The notes: generated by a model not told the origin, from the sequence alone. 64,000 bases of DNA from Congregibacter variabilis (GCF_045689235.1 NZ_CP136864.1:2790001-2854000); one strand, 5' to 3'; positions 41,287 to 51,708 are shown, numbered from the stretch's first letter. Numbers and translations are program-made.

Positions 41287-43308
41287 TTACTGCGCTTGGT
41301 AGTCGAGCGCGCGTTGGAGTGGGCTTAGCCACGGTGCGTAATTCTGCCACTGCTCAACTGAATCGCGAAATAGTGGTTGGCGAACCTGTTCTGACGAGGG
41401 AGTGCGGACGGGGCGGTCATTTTCGTAAAAGCGCAAACAGCGTTCTTCAAAGGGTAACCCCAGAAAATCGAGCAGCCTGCGAAGCTCCCCTTCGAAATCC
41501 TCGAGTAATGCTTCATGTTGTAAGCGATGGATGCTTCCCGGGAGTACCGAGTTCCAGTGGTCCATGAGGCGCTCGTACTGTCGGTAATAGTGTCCAAGAT
41601 CTGAAAGCTCGTAGCTAAACTCCTGCCCTTCGGCAAACAGCTGCTTGAAGTTGCTAAAGCAGCAGGCCATGGCCTCTCGCCGAGCGTCGATTATTTTTGC
41701 CTCGGGGAGTATGAGCTTGATCAGTCCAATGTGTCGAAAATTATTTGGCATTTTGTCGATAAAGAATGGAGCATCGCCACGGTGTACGCGGGTCTCTTGT
41801 ATAAAGTCCTTGCCGAGTTGCTGGAGTGATTCGGCGCTGAGGTCCGCCAGAATATCCGGGTAACCGACACCGTCACCGTCTTTGTTGCGTTGGCGGCGCA
41901 GCCGCTGGGCAAGGGAGAGTATGTTTGGGAGCTCCCGGGTGCCATCCACCTGGCTGTGAGTGGCAAGAATCTGCTCCAGCAATGTGCTGCCGGCCCTGGG
42001 CATCCCAACAATAAAGATGGGGTCGGCAGCCTCAAAGCCCAAGCCCGTCTGAGCGCGGACAAGCTCAGAGCTGACGGTCGCGCACTGAGCATCCACCTCC
42101 CGTTCAAAACTTTCACTGCGATAGTTTAGCTGTGCCTTCTTCAAGCTATTTGCCGCGGCGTAATGCTCAAAAGATCGTTCGTACTCTTTTCGGTCTTCAA
42201 AGGCTTTACCCAGAGCAAAGGCCAGATAAATACGATCAAGTAGCTGGGGATTACCAGCCAGTTGTGCACCCATGGTTTCAATCTGCGCGTCACTGAAGCT
42301 GTAGGTCTTTAAGTTAGCCAGGGCATACCAGGCCTCACCGCCACCTTGCGGCGCCATACAGGCTGCTTCGTAAGAGACAATCGCTTTTGTGCCAGAACCA
42401 AGGGTCTTTAGCGCGTGCCCTTTGGACGTGAGGGTGATGGCGTCGCCGGGCAACTTTTCAAGGATTCGGTCAAAGCCCTCTATGGCCTCGTCGTAGTGGC
42501 CCAGTTGCAGGAGCTCGATGGCTCTGAGGGATTGAAACTGGAGGTTCTCTGGCGCGCTTTGGAGCAGCAAATCGGCTTGCTTAAGTGACTCCTCGAAACG
42601 CTGGCGTTTACTCAGTACCCGGATCAGGTCAATGCGTAGAGCGATGTCCCCGGGTTTGAGCTCGCAGGCACTTTCAAGAAGAAAGTTTGCCTCTTCCAGG
42701 GCACCCAGACGTGAGCCGATTTCGGCCAGAAGCCGCATACCCTCGGTGTGCTGGGGCGATTGCATGAGAAACTGCCGGCAAAGTTGCTCGGCTTTGAGTA
42801 TTCGTCCCTGGGCCAACAAGTCGGTAACCGCCAGCAGTGGCTTTGGCAGCTCTTCTACACGATGGAGTTGGGCCGCAGTAATGCGCGCTTCGGGCTCTCT
42901 GCCGGTGCTGCGAAGTAGTGCCAGGCGCTGACGGTAGCTGGCCACCAGTGCCGGATTGGCTCGCAGTGCTTCACCGTAGGCATCTATGGCCGCGGTGGCG
43001 TCTCCAGTATCGCGGTAGAGGTGAGCTTGCTCCTGAAGTGCCCGGCCATTACCGGGCTCCATAGCCAGAAGCTTGTGCAGATACTCCTGCGCGGATGCAA
43101 AAGAGCGACTCATGCGAGCACACACCGCCGCAAAGTAGAGAGCGTCGCTGTGCTCGGGGTCTCGTTGTAGTTGAGTTTGGAGTAGCTTCAGCGCGTCAGA
43201 AATCTTGCCTTTGCGCATGAGCTCCTGGGCTTGAATGCTAACTGGTGCCTCTGTGGCTCCGGGAGAAGTTGCGCCCGGCGATGATGCCGGGCGCTCTGAC
43301 TCACTCAA
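41287..43308 (-). CDS. TPR-repeat sulfotransferase
   Basis: The product has roughly ten N-terminal TPR-like helical repeats (about 20-400) and a C-terminal sulfotransferase domain. The 5'-phosphosulfate loop is IFIVGMPRAGSTLLEQIL and the 3'-phosphate motif is IIDARREAMACCFSNFKQL. The frame is open to 43377, inside the receptor gene. I chose TTG 43308, which overlaps the receptor stop (TTTGAGTGA) and gives 673 residues. The acceptor could be a glycan, lipid or protein. This gene type often follows TonB-dependent receptors in marine bacteria, and the overlap implies coupled translation. Confidence 0.82.
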   Translation of the reverse strand: MSESERPASSPGATSPGATEAPVSIQAQELMRKGKISDALKLLQTQLQRDPEHSDALYFAAVCARMSRSFASAQEYLHKLLAMEPGNGRALQEQAHLYRDTGDATAAIDAYGEALRANPALVASYRQRLALLRSTGREPEARITAAQLHRVEELPKPLLAVTDLLAQGRILKAEQLCRQFLMQSPQHTEGMRLLAEIGSRLGALEEANFLLESACELKPGDIALRIDLIRVLSKRQRFEESLKQADLLLQSAPENLQFQSLRAIELLQLGHYDEAIEGFDRILEKLPGDAITLTSKGHALKTLGSGTKAIVSYEAACMAPQGGGEAWYALANLKTYSFSDAQIETMGAQLAGNPQLLDRIYLAFALGKAFEDRKEYERSFEHYAAANSLKKAQLNYRSESFEREVDAQCATVSSELVRAQTGLGFEAADPIFIVGMPRAGSTLLEQILATHSQVDGTRELPNILSLAQRLRRQRNKDGDGVGYPDILADLSAESLQQLGKDFIQETRVHRGDAPFFIDKMPNNFRHIGLIKLILPEAKIIDARREAMACCFSNFKQLFAEGQEFSYELSDLGHYYRQYERLMDHWNSVLPGSIHRLQHEALLEDFEGELRRLLDFLGLPFEERCLRFYENDRPVRTPSSEQVRQPLFRDSVEQWQNYAPWLSPLQRALDYQAQ

Positions 43309-45907
43309 AGTTCCAGGTAAAGCGCACACCGCCGGTGAGAGGGCGCGCCAGAGTGACCCGGTTGCGGTCGTTAACAAAGTTGTTGGACAATTCCGCGGCC
43401 TCGTTCGTGAGGTTGTCGACGTACACTTCTGCAGTCCACTGGGTGTTAGACACGCCAGCAGTAAAGCCCAGCATCATCCAGGAGTCCAGCGTCTGCCGAT
43501 TGATCGCGATGATGTCGCTGAAGGACTCATCGGAGTAGGCTAAATGTGGCATGACGTGGGCGCGCAGACCATTGTTAAGGTCCCAGTTGTAGCGGGCGCG
43601 AATGGTGGCTTGCAGCTCTGGAGCAAATGCCAGTGAGTCGCCTTTACGCACATCGTTGGTGGGCGTGAGGACCTCGGTTATCTCGGTGTCCAGCATCGAG
43701 AAAGACCCGGAAACCACCAGTCCTGGCAGAGACGCCGGAGCCCAATCCACAGACCCCTCAAGACCGAGTACCTCGGCATTGGCAGCGTTGTCCGAGAAGA
43801 ACAGGTTAGTAATGCTTGGGTCGAAAATCGTGGTCTGGAGTCGCTCAATATCGATAAAGAACAGGCTGCCGTTGAAACGTAGAGACTGATCCAGGAGGTC
43901 GAGCTTCCAACCCAGCTCATAGTTGGTCACGTCGTCCGTATCCAGGGCAAAAGGAACCTGATAGCCGTTGGGACCGGCTGCGCCGCCAGGGCGGTTCAGC
44001 AGTCCGGGGCGGAAGCCTTCGGACAGCGTCACAAACCAGAGCTGGTCCTGGTTTGGTGTATAGGCAAGGCTCACCTTGCCTATAACGCCGTCAGTTTGCG
44101 CCTTGGTCGGCGCGTCGCGTAGCGCCGCTGCAACCTGTGCAGGCGCTTCGTCAATATTGTCCAGCGTGTAGGTTAGCTGCGCGTCTGGATTACAGGTGCC
44201 GCGGAATGTGATTTGACCATCGCCGTTGTACAGATCCGAGATGTCTGTACCGAAGGAGTTGGAATCCGGCTGGAACAAGTTACAGAATGACGCGTTGGCG
44301 CTGCCTTCCAGTCCTACTTCGATGTCGTACCAGCGTGCCCCTACCGTCAGTGCAAAGCTGTCGGTCAAATCCATGGTGACTTCACCAAAGACACCCATTT
44401 GCTCGTCGGTGCGGCGTACATCATTGCGGAAAATCACGCCGTCCGGAAACGGACCCTCATCTGAAATATAGCCGGTGGTGAACGGGAAGTTAGGCGAGAA
44501 CCCGGTTTGAACGCCGTATCCGTCAATCCGTGTTGATCCCGGGTAGGTGAAGTCGTTGCGCTCAGTAAGCGTCAGATCGCTGTAGAAAGCGCCAACAGTC
44601 GCGCGAATGCGACGATCTTCTGCTGTGTTGAGGCGGATCTCATGGGTGGAGACTTCGGTTTCGGTTTTACTGTTTACAAACAGGTCCGGAGCCTGGCAAG
44701 TGCCGCTGGGCGCCGCATCACCGGGATAAGATACGGAGCTGTCGCAGATGTAGTAGGGCAGATACTGACCCACAAACAGGTAGTCGGAATAGTCCACCAG
44801 CTGATCTGTTTGACGGTCTGTAAAGGCGCCGGAGTACAGTACTTCAAGTTCACCTACACGCCCGGTGAGGGTCCAGGCCGTATTGCTGAACTCGTCGGAG
44901 ATATTGTCCTGCTGAAAGCGAGTGATCTCGTAGTCACCCAGGTCCGGGTCAGAGAAAAACACACCATCAGAATCAAGCTGTTGTTGCATGTGTGAGACCT
45001 GAAGGTCCCAGTCAGCATTGATGGTATAGACACCGGAGAGTCGAAAACCTGCATAGGTCGTATCGTTAAAGTCGTCTTCGGTTCTGGTGCTGTTGTCTGC
45101 GTCTATGAAACTCACGCCGGACAGGTCTGCGCCGGCTTGGAAGCCTGCGCGCTGGGCGCTTACGGGTACACCATTGGCGCGCATAGTCCCTTCGGGTCTA
45201 AAGCGGGCGCTTTCGCTGGTATTAAGGGTGCCGGCCACGTTATCGACGTAGCCACCCATGCGATCGACATATACCACGCCGCGCAAAGCTAGCTTGTCGG
45301 TAACGGGGACGTTGATCATGCCCTCGACGCTGTTACTCATTTCGCCGCCCTGGGTGAAGGCCGTGCCGAGCTTCATTTTGCCGTAGGTGCCACTGAAGTC
45401 GGGTTTATTGGTGATCAGGCGAACTGTGCCTGCTTGTGAGCTGGCGCCAAAGAGCGTGCCCTGGGGGCCGGCTAAAACCTCAATGCGATTCATGTCTGCG
45501 GCGTATACATCAAGATTTCGACCGGGTTGTGCCAGAGGCTGTTCGTCAAGGTAGAGGGCTACGTTGGGCGACAGTCCGGCAACGCCGGCGGTGGTCAGGT
45601 TTGGCGTGGTAGAGGCAACACCTCGGATATAGATAGTGTTTTGTCCCGGACCACTGCCGCCTGCTGTGACACCGGGCAGCTGCACGAGATAGTCGTCGAA
45701 GTTGGTAATGCCCAAATCGTTTAGCGTGCTCTCACCCAGCGCCTGCACGGCAAGGGGGATGTCCTGGGTGCTCGCGGAGCGCTTGGTGGCTGTCACGATG
45801 ACTTCTTCGAGCTGTGCAAAGGCGCTACCGCTGGCGAGGCTTCCGCCTGTGACGCTGGCGATAACCGCTGCGCGGGTGGCGAGTTGAAGCTTGTTACTGG
45901 ACCGCAT
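43301..45907 (-). CDS. TonB-dependent outer-membrane receptor
   Basis: The 868-residue receptor has a signal peptide (about 1-31) and a TonB box next to the mature N-terminus (EEVIVTATKR). The plug domain follows (about 45-160, DIPLAVQALGESTLNDLGI, NTIYIRGVAST), then a 22-strand barrel ending VRFTWNFE. The plug and barrel style resembles the group assigned to carbohydrate, steroid or hydrophobic substrates rather than clear siderophore receptors; the substrate is not deducible. AGGGAG precedes the ATG. It is coupled to the TPR-sulfotransferase gene. Confidence 0.92.
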   Translation of the reverse strand: MRSSNKLQLATRAAVIASVTGGSLASGSAFAQLEEVIVTATKRSASTQDIPLAVQALGESTLNDLGITNFDDYLVQLPGVTAGGSGPGQNTIYIRGVASTTPNLTTAGVAGLSPNVALYLDEQPLAQPGRNLDVYAADMNRIEVLAGPQGTLFGASSQAGTVRLITNKPDFSGTYGKMKLGTAFTQGGEMSNSVEGMINVPVTDKLALRGVVYVDRMGGYVDNVAGTLNTSESARFRPEGTMRANGVPVSAQRAGFQAGADLSGVSFIDADNSTRTEDDFNDTTYAGFRLSGVYTINADWDLQVSHMQQQLDSDGVFFSDPDLGDYEITRFQQDNISDEFSNTAWTLTGRVGELEVLYSGAFTDRQTDQLVDYSDYLFVGQYLPYYICDSSVSYPGDAAPSGTCQAPDLFVNSKTETEVSTHEIRLNTAEDRRIRATVGAFYSDLTLTERNDFTYPGSTRIDGYGVQTGFSPNFPFTTGYISDEGPFPDGVIFRNDVRRTDEQMGVFGEVTMDLTDSFALTVGARWYDIEVGLEGSANASFCNLFQPDSNSFGTDISDLYNGDGQITFRGTCNPDAQLTYTLDNIDEAPAQVAAALRDAPTKAQTDGVIGKVSLAYTPNQDQLWFVTLSEGFRPGLLNRPGGAAGPNGYQVPFALDTDDVTNYELGWKLDLLDQSLRFNGSLFFIDIERLQTTIFDPSITNLFFSDNAANAEVLGLEGSVDWAPASLPGLVVSGSFSMLDTEITEVLTPTNDVRKGDSLAFAPELQATIRARYNWDLNNGLRAHVMPHLAYSDESFSDIIAINRQTLDSWMMLGFTAGVSNTQWTAEVYVDNLTNEAAELSNNFVNDRNRVTLARPLTGGVRFTWNFE

Positions 45908-45978
45908 GTTGTCTCCCTGACAAAAATAGTGCGTTACAAAAGCGGCGATAGTTTACAGTAAAAGCATTTGTGTTGTTT

Positions 45979-45990
45979 TCGGCGCGCCGA
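45979..45990. promoter_or_regulatory. 12-bp palindrome between receptor and BCCT genes
   Basis: TCGGCGCGCCGA is a perfect palindrome in an otherwise AT-rich 224-nt divergent gap (45908-46131). It lies 72 nt before the receptor start and could be an operator; no known operator is recognised. The rest of the gap has AT-rich tracts near 46040-46075 that may hold promoters. Confidence 0.3.
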
Positions 45991-46131
45991 GAGCTCTTTA
46001 AATACCTGATTCATATAGAGTAATTACAAGAAAGGAAGGAAATAATAATTTATAAACAATATATTAATGCTTTGCTGACATTGAATAATCTGCGTACCCT
46101 TCCGCCTTACACTTCAGAAGTAAGGATTTAA

Positions 46132-48129
46132 ATGAGTGGTTCGGCCAACGACAAAGCGCCTGTGAGCGGGAACTTTATGGGCTTTAGCGTTGACCGTGGG
46201 GTGTTTTTACCGGCGACGGGCATTCTGCTGTTGATGGTGCTAGGTGCGGCAATTGCCCCCGATGCGAGCAATGAATTCTTGCAAGATGTTCAAGCGGCCA
46301 TCGTTACCTACGCGAGTTGGTACTACGTGCTGGTGGTCGCGATCGTCCTGCTCAGCGTGTTGATTTTTAGCTTCTCGCGTTTTGGCGATATCAAACTTGG
46401 ACCGGATCATTCGGAGCCTGATTACAGCGCTCTGAGCTGGTTTGCCATGCTCTTTGCAGCAGGTATGGGTATCGGTCTGATGTTCTTTGGCGTTGCTGAG
46501 CCTGTGATGCATTTTCTGAAGCCACCACATGGCGACGGCAGTACTGTTGAGGCGGCGGGTCATGCAATGACTCTGACCTACTTCCATTGGGGTCTGCATG
46601 CCTGGGCTATCTACGCCATTGTTGCACTTTTGCTGGGCTACTTTTCTTATCGCCACGGCTTGCCCCTGACTATGCGCTCCGCCTTTTACCCATTGATTGG
46701 CGAGCGAATTTACGGACCCGCCGGTGCCGCCATCGATGTGTTTGCTATTGTCTGCACCGCCTGTGGTATTGCGACCAGTCTGGGTTTAGGGGTTCTGCAG
46801 ATCAATGCGGGACTCGAATATCTCTTTGGCATCCCTGTGTCCGTAGGCATACAGGTCTTACTGATTATTGGCACCATGGCCCTGGCCAGTATCTCTGTTG
46901 CGATGGGCCTCAACGCCGGTATCAAACGCCTTTCGGAACTCAATATCGCCCTGTCGGTACTACTGTTAATCGGGGTGCTCATCGCCGGCCCGACAATTCT
47001 TATCCTCGGTGCAAGTCTGGAGTTTCTCGGTATTTATGTCAGCGAGCTGGTAAGTAAGACCTTTACGCTCTATGCCTACGATCCCACTGACTGGCTTGGC
47101 GGCTGGACGATTTTTTATTGGGGTTGGTGGCTCAGTTGGTCTCCCTTTGTCGGTTTGTTTATTGCGCGTATCTCCCGGGGACGGACCATCCGTGAGTTCA
47201 CCTTCGGCGCGATGCTTGTGCCCTGTGGCTTTACGTTGTTGTGGATGGGCGTTTTTGGCAACAGCGCGATTGATCTGATCCTCAACCAGGGTGCACAGGA
47301 GCTGGGACAAGCGGTCTCTGCCAATCAGGCGGTCGCGCTGTTTCGTTTTTTTGAGTACCTGCCATTTTCGACATTTTTGTCCGGCGTCAGTCTGTTGATG
47401 ATTGTGGTGTTTTTTGTCACCTCTGCCGATAGCGGTGCACTGGTACTCAATATGTTGTCTGCCAATGGACGGGACGACACGCCGGTACTGCAGCGCGTGT
47501 TCTGGGCCGCTGTTATCGCTGCCATCGCTGCCGTGCTGCTGATCGCCGGAGGTCTGTCATCGCTTCAGACTGCGGCTATCGCCAGCGCCTTACCGTTTTC
47601 TGTAGCCCTGCTGGGCGCAATCTGGGGCTTTGCCCGGGCTCTGTCTTTGGATGCATCTCAGCGCAGTGCCCAAAGCGTATCCCCAGCCTCCGGTGCCGAC
47701 GGTGATTGGCGCAGTCGACTGTCGAATCTACTGGACTTTCCCGCGGACCAAAGTGTTCGCCAGTTTCTTCAGGATCAGGCGGCGCCGGCCTTACGGGAGT
47801 TTGCCCAGGAGCTGAAAAGTCATGAGGTAGCAGCCAGGGTGACAGAGCAAAACAATGATCAGCCCTCGGTGCGTATGGAAGTGCTCAACGGTGGTGAAAT
47901 CGATTTTGTTTATGAAGTGCGGAGTCGCGTGCATGCCATGCCTGATGAGCGCCTGGCGGGTGAAGCGATCTCATCCATGGCGGAGGGAGATCGTTACTAC
48001 CGGGCCGAAGTGCACTTGTCTCAGGGTGGGCAGGATTACTGCATTATGGGCTGGACCCGAGAACAGATTTCGCACGATGTACTCAGTCAGTACGAGAACC
48101 ACCTGCACTTTCTAACCACCTTGCGATAA
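46132..48129 (+). CDS. BCCT-family betaine/choline/carnitine transporter
   Basis: The 665-residue protein has twelve transmembrane helices. It has the BCCT signature GMGIGLMFFGVAEPVMHF, then the aromatic substrate-box region FYWGWWLSWSPFVGLFIARISRGRT. A cytoplasmic tail of about 150 residues follows helix 12, as in BetT-like carriers that respond to osmotic stress. The Gly-rich helix suggests sodium coupling, but choline versus glycine betaine cannot be decided. A good AGGAT site precedes the ATG. Its end is 16 nt from the convergent ABC exporter gene. Confidence 0.92.
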   Translation: MSGSANDKAPVSGNFMGFSVDRGVFLPATGILLLMVLGAAIAPDASNEFLQDVQAAIVTYASWYYVLVVAIVLLSVLIFSFSRFGDIKLGPDHSEPDYSALSWFAMLFAAGMGIGLMFFGVAEPVMHFLKPPHGDGSTVEAAGHAMTLTYFHWGLHAWAIYAIVALLLGYFSYRHGLPLTMRSAFYPLIGERIYGPAGAAIDVFAIVCTACGIATSLGLGVLQINAGLEYLFGIPVSVGIQVLLIIGTMALASISVAMGLNAGIKRLSELNIALSVLLLIGVLIAGPTILILGASLEFLGIYVSELVSKTFTLYAYDPTDWLGGWTIFYWGWWLSWSPFVGLFIARISRGRTIREFTFGAMLVPCGFTLLWMGVFGNSAIDLILNQGAQELGQAVSANQAVALFRFFEYLPFSTFLSGVSLLMIVVFFVTSADSGALVLNMLSANGRDDTPVLQRVFWAAVIAAIAAVLLIAGGLSSLQTAAIASALPFSVALLGAIWGFARALSLDASQRSAQSVSPASGADGDWRSRLSNLLDFPADQSVRQFLQDQAAPALREFAQELKSHEVAARVTEQNNDQPSVRMEVLNGGEIDFVYEVRSRVHAMPDERLAGEAISSMAEGDRYYRAEVHLSQGGQDYCIMGWTREQISHDVLSQYENHLHFLTTLR

Positions 48130-48145
48130 CTCCCAAGGCCGTGGT

Positions 48146-49879
48146 TTAGGCGGTTTCATTGCGAAACTGCAGCTTGGCAAGTCGTGCATACAATTCAGAG
48201 CTTTGCAGTAGTTCCTCATGAGTGCCTGTGGCCACGACTTTGCCCTCATCCAGCACAGCGATGCAATCCGCATCCCGGATCGTTGCCAGACGATGCGCAA
48301 TGATCACCGTGGTGCGTTCGTGCATGAGTTCACTGATCGCTCGCTGTACCTGATGTTCACTCTCTGCATCCAGCGCGCTGGTCGCCTCATCAAGTAACAG
48401 TACTTTGGGATCTGTGAGCATGGCACGAGCAAGGGCAATGCGTTGCCGCTGACCTCCGGATAATCTCACGCCTTGTTCCCCGAGATAGCTGCCGTAGCCT
48501 TGAGGTAGTGCCTCAATGAACTCGTGCGCATGAGCTCGGCGAGCGGCGGCCTGTATTTCTTCATCGCTGGCATCGGGCTTTCCGTAGGCGATGTTGTAGC
48601 GAACATCTGCACTGAATAGCGTCGGCTGCTGAGGCACGATGGCAAGGTTTGAACGCAGTTGTGCTAACGACATCTCCCGAAGATCGATGCCATCAAGTAA
48701 AAGAGCACCACTTTGCGGATCATAAAATCGCTGCAGTAGTTCAAACAAGGTGGTTTTCCCGGCGCCGGATGGTCCCACCAGTGCCAGGCTTTTTCCGGCT
48801 TCGATGGTCAACGACACATGGTCTAAAGCGAGCGTGTCGGGACGCGAGGGATAACTGAAAGAAACATCTCGAAGCAGCATCGCGGGATTTTTGGAGATGG
48901 ACTCCCGGTCACCAATATCGGCAAGCGCGCTGTCGGTTTCTATGAGCTCCAAAAGGCGTTCTGTGGCACCCGCGGCCCGCTGCACATCGCCCCAGACTTC
49001 TGAAAGCGTGGCAAATCCCGAACCGACCATCACTGCATAGAACATAAAGGCCGCCAGTTCGCCGCCGGTGATGGCCCCACTGATAACATCATGTCCCCCG
49101 GAGTACATCATGGCGATCATGCCGCCAGAGAGAATGATGATCGCCATGGCTATGAGTAACGCCCGCTGGCGTATGCGGGATCGAGCAATGACAAACGCCT
49201 TCTCTACTTCTGCATCAAAGGCGTCTGATTCTGCGCTTTCGCGATTAAAGCCCTGCACCGTGCGAATGTTTTGAATGATCTCGCCGGCATAGGAGCCAAC
49301 ACTGGCAACACTGTCCTGACTGCTGCTGGAGAGCGTACGAACCCGACGACCAAAAATCATCACAGGCAAGAGCACCATGGGAACAGTGGCAACAATAATT
49401 AAGGTCAGCTGAAAGTTGGTGATGAGCATCATGATCACCGCGCCCGTGAGGGTCAGCGAGCTGCGCAGTGCCATACTCATGGAGGAGCCGATGATTGTTT
49501 GTAAAACAGTGGTATCAGCGGTTAAACGCGACATTATCTCGCCGGAACGATTCTCTTCAAAAAATCCCGGATGTAAGCGCACGATATTGCGAAAAACAGC
49601 GCTTCGAAGGTCAGCACTTACGCGTTCTCCCAGCCAGGAGACCAGGTAAAAACGGAAAAAGGTACCAATGGCGATTGCCGTAGTGATGAGCATCACAACA
49701 CCCACCGCTTCGCCCAGAGCCCCGGGGTCATTACCGCCAAAGCCGCGGTCGATGAGTATCTGAATACCTTTGCCCAGGGTGAGCGTTGCCCCCGCGGTAA
49801 ACACAAGCGCTATCGCTGCAGCCACAAGTCGCCAGCGATAGGGAGACAATCGAACAATCAGGGCCCTCAGTGGGCCCAT
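48146..49879 (-). CDS. ABC exporter, fused transmembrane and ATPase domains
   Basis: The 577-residue half-transporter has six helices (about 10-290) and an ATPase domain. The ATPase has Walker A VGPSGAGKTTLFEL, the signature LSGGQRQRIALARAML, Walker B VLLLDEATSALD and the switch His in IIAHRL. It dimerises to export lipids, drugs or peptides. MsbA-like architecture is visible, but msbA identity is not claimed because its usual partner lpxK is absent. It follows the MscS-type gene by 29 nt on the same strand. Confidence 0.9.
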   Translation of the reverse strand: MGPLRALIVRLSPYRWRLVAAAIALVFTAGATLTLGKGIQILIDRGFGGNDPGALGEAVGVVMLITTAIAIGTFFRFYLVSWLGERVSADLRSAVFRNIVRLHPGFFEENRSGEIMSRLTADTTVLQTIIGSSMSMALRSSLTLTGAVIMMLITNFQLTLIIVATVPMVLLPVMIFGRRVRTLSSSSQDSVASVGSYAGEIIQNIRTVQGFNRESAESDAFDAEVEKAFVIARSRIRQRALLIAMAIIILSGGMIAMMYSGGHDVISGAITGGELAAFMFYAVMVGSGFATLSEVWGDVQRAAGATERLLELIETDSALADIGDRESISKNPAMLLRDVSFSYPSRPDTLALDHVSLTIEAGKSLALVGPSGAGKTTLFELLQRFYDPQSGALLLDGIDLREMSLAQLRSNLAIVPQQPTLFSADVRYNIAYGKPDASDEEIQAAARRAHAHEFIEALPQGYGSYLGEQGVRLSGGQRQRIALARAMLTDPKVLLLDEATSALDAESEHQVQRAISELMHERTTVIIAHRLATIRDADCIAVLDEGKVVATGTHEELLQSSELYARLAKLQFRNETA

Positions 49880-49908
49880 GGTAGAGCTGGCTTTTTCCTC
49901 TGGAGTAT

Positions 49909-51708
49909 TCAGGACGGGTGCCCTCGTCTCGGGAGGTCAATGGTCTCGCGCAATGCCGCTTTTTCGGCTTCGGTGTAATCCGGGAAAGGCAGCGTCTCTT
50001 CGGCCTTCCAGCTTTCGAGCTGTGACTGCACTTCGGCCATTTTTTCATCCGATGCCCGATAAAAGTCCCGAACCTGTAAAACCTGACCCGGACCACTGAA
50101 CACCGCACCCGCTGCGTGTACCAATTCGATCATTCGCAGGTTCAGGTCCTCGGCTGTGGCAAGAAAGTATTGGTAGTCCGTAGTGCTGATTCCGGCGTCT
50201 ATGCGAATCACCGCGTTAGCGGCGGCCACTTTCTCCAGACGAATGCTCACGGTTTCCTGCATCACATCGGCGTGGGACAGGAACAGTTCTCGAAGTCTTC
50301 CAAGGATTACCCTGAGCTGATCGGCTGTGGCCATCTGCAGTTCAATATGCTGGTAATAACGAATTCGGTCACGATGACTGAAGTTTTCTACCTCTACCGA
50401 TGAGAAGACGGAGTTAGGTACGGCCAGCATGGTGCGGTTGAGCGTTCGGATCATGGTTGAGCGAAGCCCGATCTCCTCTACGACACCGACGATGTTGCCA
50501 AAGCGACACAGATCGCCGGGGTTGACTGGCCGTGCTGTGTACAGCGTGATTGCTCCGATGACGTTCTCCAGAGTCTTTTGCGCTGCCAGTGCAACAGCGA
50601 GAGAGCCAACGCCCAGACCAGCAATAATAGTCGACATGTTGTAGCCAGCGCGCTCAGCCCAGACCAGACCTATCACCATAAGCATTACAAACTTGACGAT
50701 GGTCGTAAAAGGCTTGAGCAGGGCGACATATTGCCGATTGCCCGCGCGCTCCAGGCGCCTGATGTTGTAGTCCCGAAGCAGAGAAATAGCGCCAAGAAGA
50801 AGAATCGAAAACGCAACGTAATCCAGACCGGAAGAGTTGAGATAAACCCTGGCCGTTAAGGATAAAGCCAGTTGGTCCATGAGCATGCGGAAGAACGCCA
50901 GAAACAAAAAGATTCGCAGCGAGCCTCTAAAGAAGCTCTCAATACCCAGAGGGAAGCGATTGGGTATCAGCAGCACTACTCGCATCAAGAGGTAGCTTGC
51001 CAATAAAGAGAGGTACCAGGCGGCGACCAGAAAAATAGCGCCTGCGATGAGTTGCCAACTTTGTAGTCCGGCGACCGTGTAGTTTGGAAGGTGTGTTTCA
51101 AGCCAAACGGCAAGGGGGCCGTAACCCAGGTCAGCCCACAGGTCGGGAATCTGGGCAACGCTGGCGTTGGAAATCTTCCAAATCTTGTCGCCCTGGCCAT
51201 CGGGAATCCGCTGCAAGTAGATAGGCACCGCGTCGCCGTTATCTTTCGTAACAAATCCAAGGAGATCGCGGTACGCGGGCAGGCCGTCATCAAGCATGCC
51301 CTCGGGCAGATCGCTCATTTCAGTGATGTCTATGATGTTCTGCTGATTGAAAACAATGCGCAGCGCATTCATAAGATCAGTTGGTGGCCAGTCTTCGAAG
51401 TCATCCGGCAAATAACGCGTGTCCAGATAGCTTGCGGCCCTTTCCATGTCCTGGCGTTGGAAGGCATCTGACATCACAACGAGTAACTGAAGGGGTGTAC
51501 GCGGGAGCTCCTCGTTTCCGGCAAGCTCTGCGGTTTTTTCCCTGATGAGCTCTTCGGCCTTCTTTTCGGACTCCAGAACTTCGCGCATGTTGGTGACTTC
51601 AGCCGCGTCTTCTGCAGAGTTTTGTGTTTCTTCCTGTGCCCAAAGCAAGCTGGGACTTAAAAGCGCTAGCACAAGACTCAGGCAGGCAGCAGATAGGACT
51701 CTATTCAT
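49909..51708 (-). CDS. Large MscS-family mechanosensitive channel
   Basis: The 599-residue protein has a signal peptide (about 1-24) and a periplasmic domain to about 195. Membrane helices follow, including the pore helix with NMSTIIAGLGVGSLAVALAAQKTLENVIG. Then comes the cytoplasmic MscS beta domain (RPVNPGDLCRFGNIVGVVEEIGLRSTMIRTLNRT). Such channels release solutes on hypoosmotic shock. It lies between tatC (78 nt) and the ABC exporter gene. Confidence 0.9.
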   Translation of the reverse strand: MNRVLSAACLSLVLALLSPSLLWAQEETQNSAEDAAEVTNMREVLESEKKAEELIREKTAELAGNEELPRTPLQLLVVMSDAFQRQDMERAASYLDTRYLPDDFEDWPPTDLMNALRIVFNQQNIIDITEMSDLPEGMLDDGLPAYRDLLGFVTKDNGDAVPIYLQRIPDGQGDKIWKISNASVAQIPDLWADLGYGPLAVWLETHLPNYTVAGLQSWQLIAGAIFLVAAWYLSLLASYLLMRVVLLIPNRFPLGIESFFRGSLRIFLFLAFFRMLMDQLALSLTARVYLNSSGLDYVAFSILLLGAISLLRDYNIRRLERAGNRQYVALLKPFTTIVKFVMLMVIGLVWAERAGYNMSTIIAGLGVGSLAVALAAQKTLENVIGAITLYTARPVNPGDLCRFGNIVGVVEEIGLRSTMIRTLNRTMLAVPNSVFSSVEVENFSHRDRIRYYQHIELQMATADQLRVILGRLRELFLSHADVMQETVSIRLEKVAAANAVIRIDAGISTTDYQYFLATAEDLNLRMIELVHAAGAVFSGPGQVLQVRDFYRASDEKMAEVQSQLESWKAEETLPFPDYTEAEKAALRETIDLPRRGHPS

